Source: an uncultured Bacilli bacterium
GTDB taxonomy: Bacteria; Bacillota_I; Bacilli_A; RF39; UBA660
Direction: 5' to 3'
NCBI GenBank assembly: GCA_910586295.1
Contig: CAJUGE010000062.1
Location: 1-39,636, forward strand
DNA length: 39,636 nt
Position numbers and translations under genes: made by a program
The notes under the pieces: generated by a model
Seen by the model: only the letters and a program-made list of their open reading frames with translations
What the model was told of the DNA's origin: nothing
Database searches by the model: none
Shown here: piece by piece, positions 1 through 7,009 of the stretch
How the letters are laid out: every line of letters begins with the position of its first letter
How positions within the stretch are numbered: the stretch's first letter is position 1

Positions 1-140
1 AAGTTACTTATTAACATATTAGTTGCATTGTATTTTCCTGTAGATATAGTAAATACACCATATGTTAATCCTATTACTGTGGTTAGTACACAAGTCATTA
101 TTAAGCTTAAAGTTACTTTACTTTTTATTCTTCTTCTCAT
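1..140 (-). CDS. Partial exported protein with SipW/TasA-like leader (5' end only)
   Basis: Only the first 46 codons lie in the window; the gene runs off the left edge. The ATG at 138-140 has GGAGAG seven bases upstream. The product starts MRRRIKSKVTL, continues with a hydrophobic stretch (about residues 9-25) and then GLTYGVFTISTGKYNATNM. A basic start, a hydrophobic segment and a T-Y-(A/G)-x-F pattern followed by Ser/Thr/Asn-rich sequence is what leaders of TasA/camelysin-like proteins cleaved by SipW-type signal peptidase look like; that assignment is inference. It lies 34 bases behind the small XRE gene in the same direction, so the two may be cotranscribed. No promoter is visible in the gap, only a hairpin. 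Confidence 0.6.
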   Translation of the reverse strand, partial: MRRRIKSKVTLSLIMTCVLTTVIGLTYGVFTISTGKYNATNMLISN

Positions 141-154
141 ATCTTCTCTCCTTC

Positions 155-172
155 GTCTCTTTTTTTAGAGAC
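155..172 (-). other. Intercistronic hairpin before the SipW-type gene
   Basis: GTCTCT and AGAGAC form a perfect 6-bp stem around six T (plus strand). It lies between the stop of the XRE gene and the ribosome binding site of the next gene. There is no T-run after the stem on the minus strand, so it is not a standard terminator. It could be a weak attenuator or RNA-stability element. Confidence 0.4.
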
Positions 173-174
173 TA

Positions 175-396
175 TCAACGTAAAAAAATATCGTTATATT
201 GCACTTCTAATGCCTTAAGTATTTGTATAACTTCCTCTGGTGTAAAATCTACTGTGACATATTTCTTGCCATTTTTTTCTTTATAAGAACACATTTCTTT
301 TTTATTATAGATTTCTGGAGATATATTTATTAATCTTGCCATATCCTCTTGGGTTAAACCTTTTTTCTTACGAATTTCTATTAACTTTTTATACAT
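175..396 (-). CDS. Small XRE-family HTH regulator
   Basis: The product is 73 residues, essentially one helix-turn-helix domain: MYKKLIEIRKKKGLTQEDMARLINIS is a textbook XRE start, with recognition helix around residues 25-35 and a YNKKE segment at the usual place. The C-terminal part (FTPEEVIQILKALEV, then NDIFL) matches the closing helices of short phage-repressor-like proteins. The start is set by AGAGGTG upstream of the ATG. A strong promoter (434-462) lies just upstream, and a second XRE gene is transcribed away from it, a common arrangement for paired regulators. A role in controlling the leader-bearing gene behind it is plausible but not shown. Confidence 0.8.
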   Translation of the reverse strand: MYKKLIEIRKKKGLTQEDMARLINISPEIYNKKEMCSYKEKNGKKYVTVDFTPEEVIQILKALEVQYNDIFLR

Positions 397-433
397 TTTA
401 AATCACCTCTAGTCTCTAATTTTGGCTACTTAT

Positions 434-462
434 AATATAACACTCACGAAACGATTTGTCAA
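434..462 (-). promoter_or_regulatory. Sigma-A type promoter for the small XRE gene
   Basis: On the minus strand TTGACA (457-462) and TATATT (434-439) are separated by 17 bases, near consensus. The sequence between them holds CGTTTCGTGAGTG, a possible operator half-site. Confidence 0.65.
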
Positions 463-533
463 TTAAACTAACAATTTATTTCTCAAAAAGATTTTTTGTT
501 GGTTTTTAGGGTACAATAAATGGTATTATAATG

Positions 534-562
534 TTGCTTTTTAGATACTTTTAACTTATAAT
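534..562 (+). promoter_or_regulatory. Promoter for the second XRE gene
   Basis: TTGCTT (534-539) and TATAAT (557-562) have an exact 17-base spacer, 24 bases ahead of the ATG at 586. The -10 is perfect and the -35 matches at the conserved TTG. Confidence 0.6.
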
Positions 563-585
563 TTAATTGGAAGGTGTATGATAAC

Positions 586-885
586 ATGGCAAAAGACAAT
601 AACCTTGATAGAGCTTTATATATTGCTATAGCGACTATTTTAAAAAGAATAAGAATTGAAAAGGGTATAAGTTTAGAAGAACTTGCTAATAGAATGGATA
701 TATACACTACTAAGCAAAATTTATCAAAATATGAGAATGCTTTACTTAGAATAAATGTTCAAACATTTAATTCCTATTGCTTAGCATTAAATGAAAATCC
801 TGGAAAAGTATGGCAGGAAATTAACGAATTTTATTATACTTCTAACTTTAAGGATATAAAACATAAAGGAGATTCAAATCATTGA
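586..885 (+). CDS. XRE-family HTH protein
   Basis: A 99-residue protein with an HTH_3-type domain at about residues 18-72: LKRIRIEKGISLEELANRM, then KQNLSKYENALLRI and an LALNENPGKVW-like closing helix. The start at 586 is chosen because GGAAGGTG (569-576) is then 9 bases away; an upstream in-frame GTG at 574 overlaps this ribosome binding site and is unlikely. It diverges from the other XRE gene across about 190 bases holding both promoters. The stop codon lies inside the following terminator stem. Target unknown. Confidence 0.8.
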   Translation: MAKDNNLDRALYIAIATILKRIRIEKGISLEELANRMDIYTTKQNLSKYENALLRINVQTFNSYCLALNENPGKVWQEINEFYYTSNFKDIKHKGDSNH

Positions 886-895
886 ATCTCCTTTA
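864..895. terminator. Bidirectional terminator between convergent genes
   Basis: A perfect 14-bp stem (864-877 with 882-895), loop ATCA, TTTATT on the plus side. It overlaps the end of the XRE gene and sits 4 bases from the end of the zinc-ribbon gene on the other strand, so it probably serves both. Confidence 0.8.
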
Positions 896-899
896 TTTA

Positions 900-1271
900 T
901 TATTCTACTTTCTTTATTTTCGCTTTAGCTACAAATGACATTCTCCACATATTTGTAGATATTGTAAATTTAATTTCTCTCTTGTCATCGCTAAGAGTTA
1001 TTTCCTTATTTGCTTTATCACCAATTTTATTAAAATATACTTGATGAGTTCCATAAGGGACATCAAAAGTTAATGTTTCTCCATTGCTTATTGTTCCCAT
1101 TTCTCTTTCATCTATGAATATTTTAAATGGTATAGCACATCCATAAAAATTAGATTTTCTGTGTACTATTATTTTTCCAAATTTCATGTCAGCATATTCT
1201 GTTTTTGCTCCACAACCTTGGCAAAATTTTTCTCCTACAGTAACTTCTACTCCACATTTTTTACATTTCAT
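900..1271 (-). CDS. Zinc-ribbon protein with C-terminal beta domain
   Basis: A 123-residue protein. The N-terminus MKCKKCG..KFCQGCG is a two-knuckle zinc ribbon (Cys 3, 6, 17, 20) of the kind often found on Firmicutes membrane-associated proteins. The rest (about 30-123) alternates short hydrophobic and polar stretches (KIIVHRKS, FKIFIDERE, ETLTFDVPYGTHQVYF), which suggests a small beta-sandwich carrying a peptidoglycan- or protein-binding surface; no enzyme motif is seen and there is no membrane segment. It overlaps the upstream DUF308 gene by one base (TAATG), so the two are translationally coupled and probably work together. Function unknown. Confidence 0.65.
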   Translation of the reverse strand: MKCKKCGVEVTVGEKFCQGCGAKTEYADMKFGKIIVHRKSNFYGCAIPFKIFIDEREMGTISNGETLTFDVPYGTHQVYFNKIGDKANKEITLSDDKREIKFTISTNMWRMSFVAKAKIKKVE

Positions 1272-1861
1272 TATTTTTCACTCCCTTGTATTTCTTTAAC
1301 TTCTTTTACTACTTTGTCTAATTTCTTAATTTTAATGAGTATTAGAACACTATATATTATATTACATATTTCTGAGACTAGCAATATTACTCCAGAAGTT
1401 ATTACAACAATTTCTGTTGTTTCAAATGGATTTAAGATTATTACTATACCTAAGATAATTGCTAGACTAGATATAATTACACCTAAAAACCAGTTTGAAT
1501 ATTCTATTTCTTTTAGGCTTAGTGATATTTGAAGTTTAGATACATTTATAAATATTATAATAAGTCCTATTATTATGAAGAATAAGTCTCTAAGTATTTC
1601 TCCTTTAAATATAAAAAGTATTCCTATTGAAAGTTCCATAAGTCCTTTAAGTAGTCCGTAGTTAAATAGTCTTTCATCTTCTGGTGCTCTAAAGTAGTTC
1701 ATAAAATCTATTGTTCCTATAAGTATAAGTACTATTCCAATTACTTTTATTAAGTTAGATATTATTTCATTTGGTCTCATTATTATAAATACTGATAATA
1801 GAATTAATAATAATGATATAAATATTCCTTTAATTTCTCTTTTTTTAATTATTTCTTTCAT
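1271..1861 (-). CDS. DUF308/HdeD-like membrane protein
   Basis: A 196-residue integral membrane protein with six hydrophobic segments (about 10-30, 35-53, 68-86, 90-108, 122-143, 147-172) in three hairpin-like pairs. This matches the DUF308 (HdeD) repeat fold, in which short loops carry residues such as RPNE and NPFE after the first helix of each pair; both are visible here. The C-terminal tail (KIKKLDKVVKEVKEIQ) is charged and helical. The start has AGAAGGAG just upstream. It forms a two-gene unit with the overlapping zinc-ribbon gene. Role unknown; in enterobacteria HdeD is acid-stress linked, but that should not be carried over. Confidence 0.7.
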   Translation of the reverse strand: MKEIIKKREIKGIFISLLLILLSVFIIMRPNEIISNLIKVIGIVLILIGTIDFMNYFRAPEDERLFNYGLLKGLMELSIGILFIFKGEILRDLFFIIIGLIIIFINVSKLQISLSLKEIEYSNWFLGVIISSLAIILGIVIILNPFETTEIVVITSGVILLVSEICNIIYSVLILIKIKKLDKVVKEVKEIQGSEK

Positions 1862-1912
1862 TACATTTCTCCTTCTTATGATTATTATAACACGAGTTCT
1901 ATGCTTTTTAAA

Positions 1913-2662
1913 TTAGTGATGAAAATATAATTCATTTTTATAAATTACTTTATTAAGATATAGTCCCTTGGGACTTGCTTTTATTCCTAAAGAAGTTCTA
2001 TTTTTACTTTCTAAGATTTTTGGAATATCTTGTATAGTTTTTTTATTCTCATTTATATCTATGAATAAACCTATTATGTTTCTAATCATGTACTTTAAGA
2101 ATCCATCTGCACATATAGATATTTTTATTAAATTATTTTCTTCTTCTATCCTTATATATTCGATTGTCCTTGTGTAGTCCTGTTTTTCGTCATCTGATGT
2201 AAAACTTTTAAAGTCGTGTGTTCCTATAAGATAGTTGGAAGCATTTTTTAATAAGTTTATGTTCAATGATTTGTTGTATTCTAATTCATAGTTTCTTTTT
2301 GTTACTGAGTATTCTCCTTGATTAATTATATAAATATATTCTTTGGATTTTACATTATATCTTGCATGAAAATCATTTTCAACTTTTGTTATTCCAAATA
2401 TATGTATGTCTTCTGGTGTTATTTTTTCTAGACTATTAGTAAATTTACTTTCGTCTATATTTTTATCTGTATCAAAGTGAAAATAAAATATATTAGCATG
2501 TACTCCTTTGTCTGTTCTTGAGCAAGGTGTTATATTGCTCTTTGTGTTCAATATTTTAGAAATACATTCTTCTAATGTTCCACAGACAGTTCTTTTGTTA
2601 GGTTGTTTTGCAGAGCCATAGAATGCTAGCCCATCATAACTACAAGAGCATAGGTATCTCAT
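1913..2662 (-). CDS. truA: tRNA pseudouridine synthase A
   Basis: A 249-residue enzyme that converts uridines 38-40 of the tRNA anticodon arm to pseudouridine. Catalytic motif CSRTDKGVHA at about residues 47-56 contains the essential Asp of the TruA family. Other family marks are YDGLAFYGSAKQP near the start, DFHARYNVKSKEY (about 100-112) and GFLKYMIRNIIG (about 183-194). Length is normal. Its ATG overlaps the ecfT stop by four bases (ATGA), and the order ecfA1-ecfA2-ecfT-truA is the classic Firmicutes arrangement, so it is cotranscribed with the ECF genes. Confidence 0.95.
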   Translation of the reverse strand: MRYLCSCSYDGLAFYGSAKQPNKRTVCGTLEECISKILNTKSNITPCSRTDKGVHANIFYFHFDTDKNIDESKFTNSLEKITPEDIHIFGITKVENDFHARYNVKSKEYIYIINQGEYSVTKRNYELEYNKSLNINLLKNASNYLIGTHDFKSFTSDDEKQDYTRTIEYIRIEEENNLIKISICADGFLKYMIRNIIGLFIDINENKKTIQDIPKILESKNRTSLGIKASPKGLYLNKVIYKNELYFHH

Positions 2663-3414
2663 ATTATACCTACTTCTATTACATATGATGCTATGAATAC
2701 GATGTGCACTGCTGTTATTAGTAAATCTAAGAATCCAATAGGATTAGTCCTTAAATTTGTTCTAAATTTTGTTATTTTGTACATCCTTAGTTCACTAGCA
2801 AAACTTTCTTTTTTTATTTTTTCTAAAGTTAGTCTTAATGTGTTTTTAAATGAACTTATTAGAACATTAATTCTTGCTATTATATCGGAATGAAAGTAGT
2901 CTAGTCCTCTTTCTGAAGCACTTTTTAGTACATTATATTCTGTTGTAAATAGTAAAGGAAAGAATCTTATTATACTTACAATTGTATTAGAAACTTTTCC
3001 AAGATTAAAGTTGAATAGATTGAATGGACTTAAAGTTTTTTCTATTCCATATTTTAATTCACTTGGACTTGTTGTGTAGAATATAAGTGCTAAGTATTCT
3101 ATTATTGAAGTGAATTTTATAAGTATTACTAGTGCTTCTTCTAATGATAGGCCTTTACTTGCTAGTGAGAAAAGTATTATTATGTATATATATCTTAGGC
3201 CATATAGCATATCTAAATAGAATTTAAGTGGTACATTACTTGAATATATTAGCATAAATATAAAGAACAGTATTACAATATGTAGTTTTAAAGACATGCT
3301 TCCTATCATTGGAATTATGAATAAAAATAGGCATATGAATTTCATTATTGGATTTAATTTATGTATACTGCTTTCTACTGGGTAAAATGAACCAAAATAT
3401 TTATTACTTTGCAT
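2659..3414 (-). CDS. ecfT: ECF transporter membrane-coupling protein EcfT (CbiQ family)
   Basis: A 251-residue membrane protein with several hydrophobic helices, most in the first half (about residues 24-60 and 70-115) and one at the extreme C-terminus. The N-terminal ESSIHKLNPIMKF matches the EcfT family opening (S-x-x-H-x-L-x-P-x-x-K). The coupling helices, which normally carry two Ala-Arg-Gly/Ala-like motifs contacting the ATPases, appear as SASERGLDYF (about 167-176) and SFASELRMYK (about 205-214). The first retains Arg-Gly and the second is divergent. This fits the unusual state of both partner ATPases. The start lies inside the end of the upstream ATPase gene. Substrate cannot be told because no S-component is nearby. 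Confidence 0.85.
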   Translation of the reverse strand: MQSNKYFGSFYPVESSIHKLNPIMKFICLFLFIIPMIGSMSLKLHIVILFFIFMLIYSSNVPLKFYLDMLYGLRYIYIIILFSLASKGLSLEEALVILIKFTSIIEYLALIFYTTSPSELKYGIEKTLSPFNLFNFNLGKVSNTIVSIIRFFPLLFTTEYNVLKSASERGLDYFHSDIIARINVLISSFKNTLRLTLEKIKKESFASELRMYKITKFRTNLRTNPIGFLDLLITAVHIVFIASYVIEVGII

Positions 3415-4246
3415 TTCTATATACCTCCTTTATTAAGTCTAGTATGTTATTAGTGTAAGATAAGTTTATGTTTTTCTTTTGAGCTAAGCTTATAAATTTT
3501 ACTATTTCTGGTGCTTTAAGTCCATATGTATTTAGAAGTGTTTCGTCATTCATTAAGTCTCTTGTTCCACTTGATACTAGTGTTCCTTTATATAGAATGT
3601 GCACTTTTTCTGCTACAGCATAAGCGAAGTCTGTATCTTTAGTTAGTATTATAACTGTCTTTTTATATTTTTCTTTTAGTAGTTTTATTAATTTTTTTAG
3701 TTCTTCTTTTTCTTTTGAACTTACGCCTATTGTTGGCTCTTCTAAAATTATAACTTTAGGATTAAAAATTAGTATAGAGGCTAAAGCTATTTTCTTTTTT
3801 TCTGTTAATGATAAGGAATTTATTTTTCTGTCTAGGTAGTCTTCAGTAAGTCCTACTAGTTTGAGTGCTTCTGTACATCTTATGTCTTTTTTGTTTAGTT
3901 TGTATTTAAAGTATGTGAGTCCAAATGATAATTCTCCTCTTACTGTCTTGTTAAATAGCATGTCATTTGGGTTCTTCTTTACATGTCCAACGTTCATTCT
4001 TAGAGTGTTTACATTTTTTATTTTTTTTCCATCGTTTTGAAATTTTCCTATTTTGATAGTTCCAATATAAGGAAAATCAATTGCATTTATGAGGTTTCCT
4101 ATTACTTTTATTCCACTTAGAGAATCACCAAGAAATGTAGTTATTTCTCCTGAATTTATTTTGCAAGAGAAGTTTTTTAGGTGCGTAAGTTCTAGCGGTG
4201 TTCCAATGTTTTCTTTGTATGTTACATTATTAAAACTTATATCCAT
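3404..4246 (-). CDS. EcfA2-like ABC ATPase subunit, catalytic motifs degenerate
   Basis: A 280-residue protein in the EcfA2 position, with the family's full length and C-terminal extension. Alignable landmarks are all altered. The Walker A region reads FLGDSLSGIKVIG instead of GxxGxGK(S/T). The Q-loop is VGHVKKNPND where VFQNP is usual (Gln replaced). The signature is SLSLTEKKK instead of LSGGQ. Walker B is VIILEEPT (Asp to Glu), and the H-loop reads ILTKDTD (His replaced by Lys). The frame is open throughout, with tight overlaps to both neighbours (about 10 bases), so it is maintained rather than decayed. It may act as a structural, non-hydrolysing partner. The comparison is to remembered family consensus, not a computed alignment. 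Confidence 0.8.
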   Translation of the reverse strand: MDISFNNVTYKENIGTPLELTHLKNFSCKINSGEITTFLGDSLSGIKVIGNLINAIDFPYIGTIKIGKFQNDGKKIKNVNTLRMNVGHVKKNPNDMLFNKTVRGELSFGLTYFKYKLNKKDIRCTEALKLVGLTEDYLDRKINSLSLTEKKKIALASILIFNPKVIILEEPTIGVSSKEKEELKKLIKLLKEKYKKTVIILTKDTDFAYAVAEKVHILYKGTLVSSGTRDLMNDETLLNTYGLKAPEIVKFISLAQKKNINLSYTNNILDLIKEVYRNAK

Positions 4247-5004
4247 ATTGATTTCACCAAGCTTTCATATGATAGATTGTAGTCTCTTATTAGTTCATAA
4301 TCTTTTAAGTATTTATTTAGTTGAATAATAAATGGTAGGCTATACCCTAATCTTTTCATGAGTTTTTCTTCGTTTAGAACACTCATAGTGTTTCCACTTA
4401 GTAATACTTTCTTATCACTAGTGATTATTATGTCAGTTCCAAGTAAAGTTTCTTCTATTTCTGTTGTAAAGTTTAATATTATACCATTGTTTTTTGTGTA
4501 TTGTTTGAGTGCTTTGTAAACTTTTTCTTTGTCGTTTTCGTCAAGTAGTGACAACATATTGTCTATTACTAATATTCTTGGATTTGTTACGAGACAGCTT
4601 GCTAGAGAAAGTTTCACTTTGGCAGAGTCACTTAAACTTTTAGGACTTTTTTCCAAAACTTTTGTTAAGCCAAACATTATAGATATACTTTCTATTCGAC
4701 TCATCATTTCATGTTTTGGAATAGCTAGGCTTTCTAAACCATAGGCTAGTTCATCTCTTACTGTTTCTGCTAAAAATGTTTCAAACATGGAAAAGCAAGA
4801 AAACGTTACTAGTCTTCTTAGTTTATCAATAGTTTTGTTAGTTATTTTTGCATAGTTAATAACAATATATTCGTTAGGAGTTTTATACATTAGATTATCT
4901 ACTATCTCTTTGTTTTTTTCTCCTAAAATTGTTATAAAATCCCCTACATTAGCACCAAAACTCATTTCGTCGTTCTCGATGTATTCAAAATATTTAAAGT
5001 TCAT
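4237..5004 (-). CDS. EcfA1-like ABC ATPase subunit, catalytic motifs degenerate
   Basis: A 255-residue protein in the EcfA1 position. The core fold is recognisable from ETFLAETVRDELAYGLESL (compare the xFxxTVxDDVAFGLEN element after the Q-loop) and from CLVTNPRILVIDNMLSLLD. The Walker A area is ITILGEKNKEIVDNL with no glycine-lysine P-loop, no Q-loop Gln is seen (SCFSMFE), the signature is SLSDSAKVKL instead of LSGGQ, the Walker B glutamate is Asn (VIDNM), and the H-loop His is Thr (NFTTEIE). Start ATG follows TAGGTGG. It is the first gene of the ECF-truA operon and has its own promoter at 5023-5052. Being dead in the same way as its partner makes simple sequencing error unlikely. Confidence 0.75.
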   Translation of the reverse strand: MNFKYFEYIENDEMSFGANVGDFITILGEKNKEIVDNLMYKTPNEYIVINYAKITNKTIDKLRRLVTFSCFSMFETFLAETVRDELAYGLESLAIPKHEMMSRIESISIMFGLTKVLEKSPKSLSDSAKVKLSLASCLVTNPRILVIDNMLSLLDENDKEKVYKALKQYTKNNGIILNFTTEIEETLLGTDIIITSDKKVLLSGNTMSVLNEEKLMKRLGYSLPFIIQLNKYLKDYELIRDYNLSYESLVKSIWI

Positions 5005-5022
5005 TTATTACCACCTAGGTTT

Positions 5023-5052
5023 ATTATACTATGCTAATGTAGTTTTAGTCAA
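5023..5052 (-). promoter_or_regulatory. Promoter of the ecfA1-ecfA2-ecfT-truA operon
   Basis: On the minus strand TTGACT (5047-5052) and TATAAT (5023-5028) are 18 bases apart, with a start of transcription expected about 15 bases ahead of the ribosome binding site. The -35 overlaps the stop codon of the MutS-like gene (5049-5051), so ECF transcription can be independent of the retroelement cassette. Confidence 0.65.
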
Positions 5053-5459
5053 AGTGTATTTAGAAATTCTAATAGTTTGTCATAATTTACAAAGCTAGTT
5101 TTAATTTTGTCTTCTACTAAAGATTTTATTTCGCTTAGTTTTCCATCTGTTTCATAATTGCTCATTGCACTTGTTTTGTAGTCTTTGTATGTATTTTCTC
5201 CAGTTGATGTGTAGTTATTTATGTCACTTTCGTTATTTACTACTACTACACTTATTCCAAGTCTTGTGAGTTTACTTACGACACTTGCGAATACTGATAT
5301 TGGAAAACAAACCCTGCCTTCTTTGACTAGATAACCAAATAATCCCCAGAGAAGTATTGCATCGTTATCGAATGTTTTGTAGAAATTTCCACTTTTTACT
5401 AATACTACTTTTTCTTCGTTTTGCATTTTTATTAATTTGTATAAACTTTCTTTTGTCAT
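5049..5459 (-). CDS. MutS-N-domain-like protein of a DGR-type cassette
   Basis: A 136-residue protein. Residues 17-77 (VVLVKSGNFYKTFDNDA, LWGLFGYLVKEGRVCFP, SKLTRLGISVVVV) resemble the mismatch-recognition domain I of MutS: a K-x-G-x-F-Y-x-x-F-(D/E)-x-D-A core, then a second element with cysteine-phenylalanine-proline, then the helix-strand that in MutS precedes the Glu-Gln. Small MutS-like (MSL) proteins of this size are described next to some diversity-generating retroelement reverse transcriptases. It begins 11 bases after the RT stop with GAAAGGA in the gap. The C-terminal 60 residues are Asn/Thr/Lys-rich without a recognised domain. The DGR link is from context. Confidence 0.65.
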   Translation of the reverse strand: MTKESLYKLIKMQNEEKVVLVKSGNFYKTFDNDAILLWGLFGYLVKEGRVCFPISVFASVVSKLTRLGISVVVVNNESDINNYTSTGENTYKDYKTSAMSNYETDGKLSEIKSLVEDKIKTSFVNYDKLLEFLNTL

Positions 5460-5470
5460 ATTTTTCCTTT

Positions 5471-6598
5471 CTATAATTCCATCATTTTTTGATAAAGGCT
5501 AGTGTTACATTTTTGCAAGTAGCCTTTGTAGCTAGATTTACTTTTTTCATATTTTTCGTAATCAAATCTTTTTAAGTTTTTTAGTCTTCTTTTTATTCTT
5601 TTTGCTGTTTGAGCGTTATATCTTATATATAGTTTAGTAAATTTTTTGTTGTTTTTAAATGTATAACCAAGAAATGATACTCCATTAGATAGCCTATATA
5701 AGTTGCTCTTCTTATTGGTTTTAAGTTTTAAGCTTTCTATTTTTTCTTTGATTTTTATGTATCCTTCTTTAAGTCTATCTTTGTCAGTGTCCATTATTAT
5801 AAGGTCATCCATGTAGCGTATGTAATTTTTAAATTTTAATTTTTCTTTTATGTAATGGTCTACTTCACTAAGGTAATAGACTGCTAGTATTTGGCTTGTC
5901 ATATTTCCGATTGGTAAACCTTTTTTGTTATAATACATTGGAATTGAGTCTAAGGTTTCGATTTTGTGCTTTTTTGAATTTTCTGCTATGTTAAGGTTAT
6001 TTACTCTTCTTTTTTCTTTTGTTACTAATCGTTTTACTTCGTTATTTATGTAAGCATAGTTTGTAGTGTCTATGATATCGTCTATTATCTTGAGAGCGTA
6101 TTTATCTTTTATTTTTTTTCTTACTAGCATTTTACATATTTCGTGGTCTATGTTATAAAAGTATTTAGATATATCGATTTTCAAAATATATATTTCTTTT
6201 TTCTCTCTAAATAGTCTATTTGAATATTTTAAGAATAGTTTAAAAGCATGTGCACTTCCTTTTTCGTATCTTGTTGCAACGTTAGAATCAATAAGTGAGG
6301 AGTCTAATGTAGGTAATAGTATGTATTTTGCTACTAAGTGATTTACTATTTTATCTTCTATTTTTTCACTCATGATTAATCTGTATTTTGGCTCGTTTAT
6401 TATGAATATTCTGTATTTATCAAATTTATAGTTCAATGTTTCTAACTTTTTTATTATTTCTTGAATGTTTTGGTTTAAATTTAGTGAGAAACGATATACT
6501 TCTTTTTTGTTTTTACAGTTGTGTTTGATTGTATTATACATTTCTAATGCGTGTTCAGTTTTTAATATTTCTTTATATAGATGATTCTTTCTCTTCAT
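5471..6598 (-). CDS. DGR-type reverse transcriptase
   Basis: A 375-residue RNA-dependent DNA polymerase. Visible RT blocks: palm motif with the first catalytic Asp in ILKIDISKYFYNIDH (about 136-150), GLPIGNMTSQILAVYYL (about 226-242), catalytic IRYMDDLIIMD (about 260-270), and FLGYTF (about 309-314) followed by a basic thumb ending SYKGYLQKCNTSLYQKM. The IGxxxSQ form in place of QGxxxSP is a hallmark of DGR reverse transcriptases. No maturase/X domain, endonuclease or retron-type flank is seen. The start at 6598 overlaps the Avd-like gene by 26 bases, as expected for translational coupling. It could also belong to a DGR-related group with another role, since no template repeat is found nearby. 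Confidence 0.88.
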   Translation of the reverse strand: MKRKNHLYKEILKTEHALEMYNTIKHNCKNKKEVYRFSLNLNQNIQEIIKKLETLNYKFDKYRIFIINEPKYRLIMSEKIEDKIVNHLVAKYILLPTLDSSLIDSNVATRYEKGSAHAFKLFLKYSNRLFREKKEIYILKIDISKYFYNIDHEICKMLVRKKIKDKYALKIIDDIIDTTNYAYINNEVKRLVTKEKRRVNNLNIAENSKKHKIETLDSIPMYYNKKGLPIGNMTSQILAVYYLSEVDHYIKEKLKFKNYIRYMDDLIIMDTDKDRLKEGYIKIKEKIESLKLKTNKKSNLYRLSNGVSFLGYTFKNNKKFTKLYIRYNAQTAKRIKRRLKNLKRFDYEKYEKSKSSYKGYLQKCNTSLYQKMMEL

Positions 6599-6926
6599 TG
6601 TTTATCCATCCATATGTCATTTTTCTTATTTCATTTAAGCAGTTGATAAATGAGTCAAAGCGTTTTTTCTTTATTATTCCTTTGTCTAGTATGCGACCTA
6701 TGTAGTAATCAATCAAACTTATATTGGTTAGTATTTCTTTTTGATATTTGCTTCTTATGTTTCCTTTGTTTAGATTTGCACGTATGCAGTTTTCTATTAG
6801 TGAGTACATGTTGTCTTCTAATTTTATTTTTAGGGCTAAGTGTATTTTGGGAAATGATGTAAATACATAGTTTTCGGCATAGTCAAGTAGCCATTTGACT
6901 TTGTCTAGTATTTTAAATTCTTTCAT
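6573..6926 (-). CDS. avd: Avd-like four-helix-bundle accessory protein
   Basis: A 117-residue, almost entirely helical basic protein. Order of segments: KILDKVKWLLDYAENYVFTSFPKIHLALK (helix 1 with the Tyr..Phe-Pro-Lys turn typical of Avd/four-helix proteins), MYSLIENCIRANLNKG (helix 2), EILTNISLIDYYIGRILDKG (helix 3) and RFDSFINCLNEIRKMTYGWI (helix 4). Avd forms a pentameric barrel that binds the DGR reverse transcriptase and template RNA. Size, fold pattern and position directly ahead of the RT, overlapping it by 26 bases, all fit. The related 23S rRNA intervening-sequence proteins share this fold, so identity rests on context. Start ATG follows AAAGGAG. Confidence 0.75.
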   Translation of the reverse strand: MKEFKILDKVKWLLDYAENYVFTSFPKIHLALKIKLEDNMYSLIENCIRANLNKGNIRSKYQKEILTNISLIDYYIGRILDKGIIKKKRFDSFINCLNEIRKMTYGWINNEEKESSI

Positions 6927-6965
6927 GTTCTCCTTTCTTTATTACATCTTCTATAATAAAAGAAA

Positions 6966-7000
6966 GATAGTAATAAGCTTACTACCTTTTTTACTACCTT
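6966..7000 (-). repeat. Tandem 10-mer and hairpin in the avd leader
   Basis: In the minus-strand transcript AAGGTAGTAA occurs twice in direct repeat (6991-7000 and 6979-6988, 12-base period). The second copy pairs with TTACTATC (6966-6973) to form an 8-bp stem with one G-U pair and a 5-base loop. It lies between the promoter and the avd start codon. Confidence 0.5.
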
Positions 7001-7009
7001 TATATAAAA

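Noticed and set aside
3404..5004. Treating the ECF ATPase genes as pseudogenes
   Set aside because: Both frames are full length, overlap their neighbours normally and have a good promoter, so they appear maintained.
5049..5230. Template repeat inside the 3' part of the MutS-like gene
   Set aside because: The coding strand is rich in AAC, TAC and ACA codons, as a template would be, but neighbouring genes use the same codons and I found no matching variable copy.
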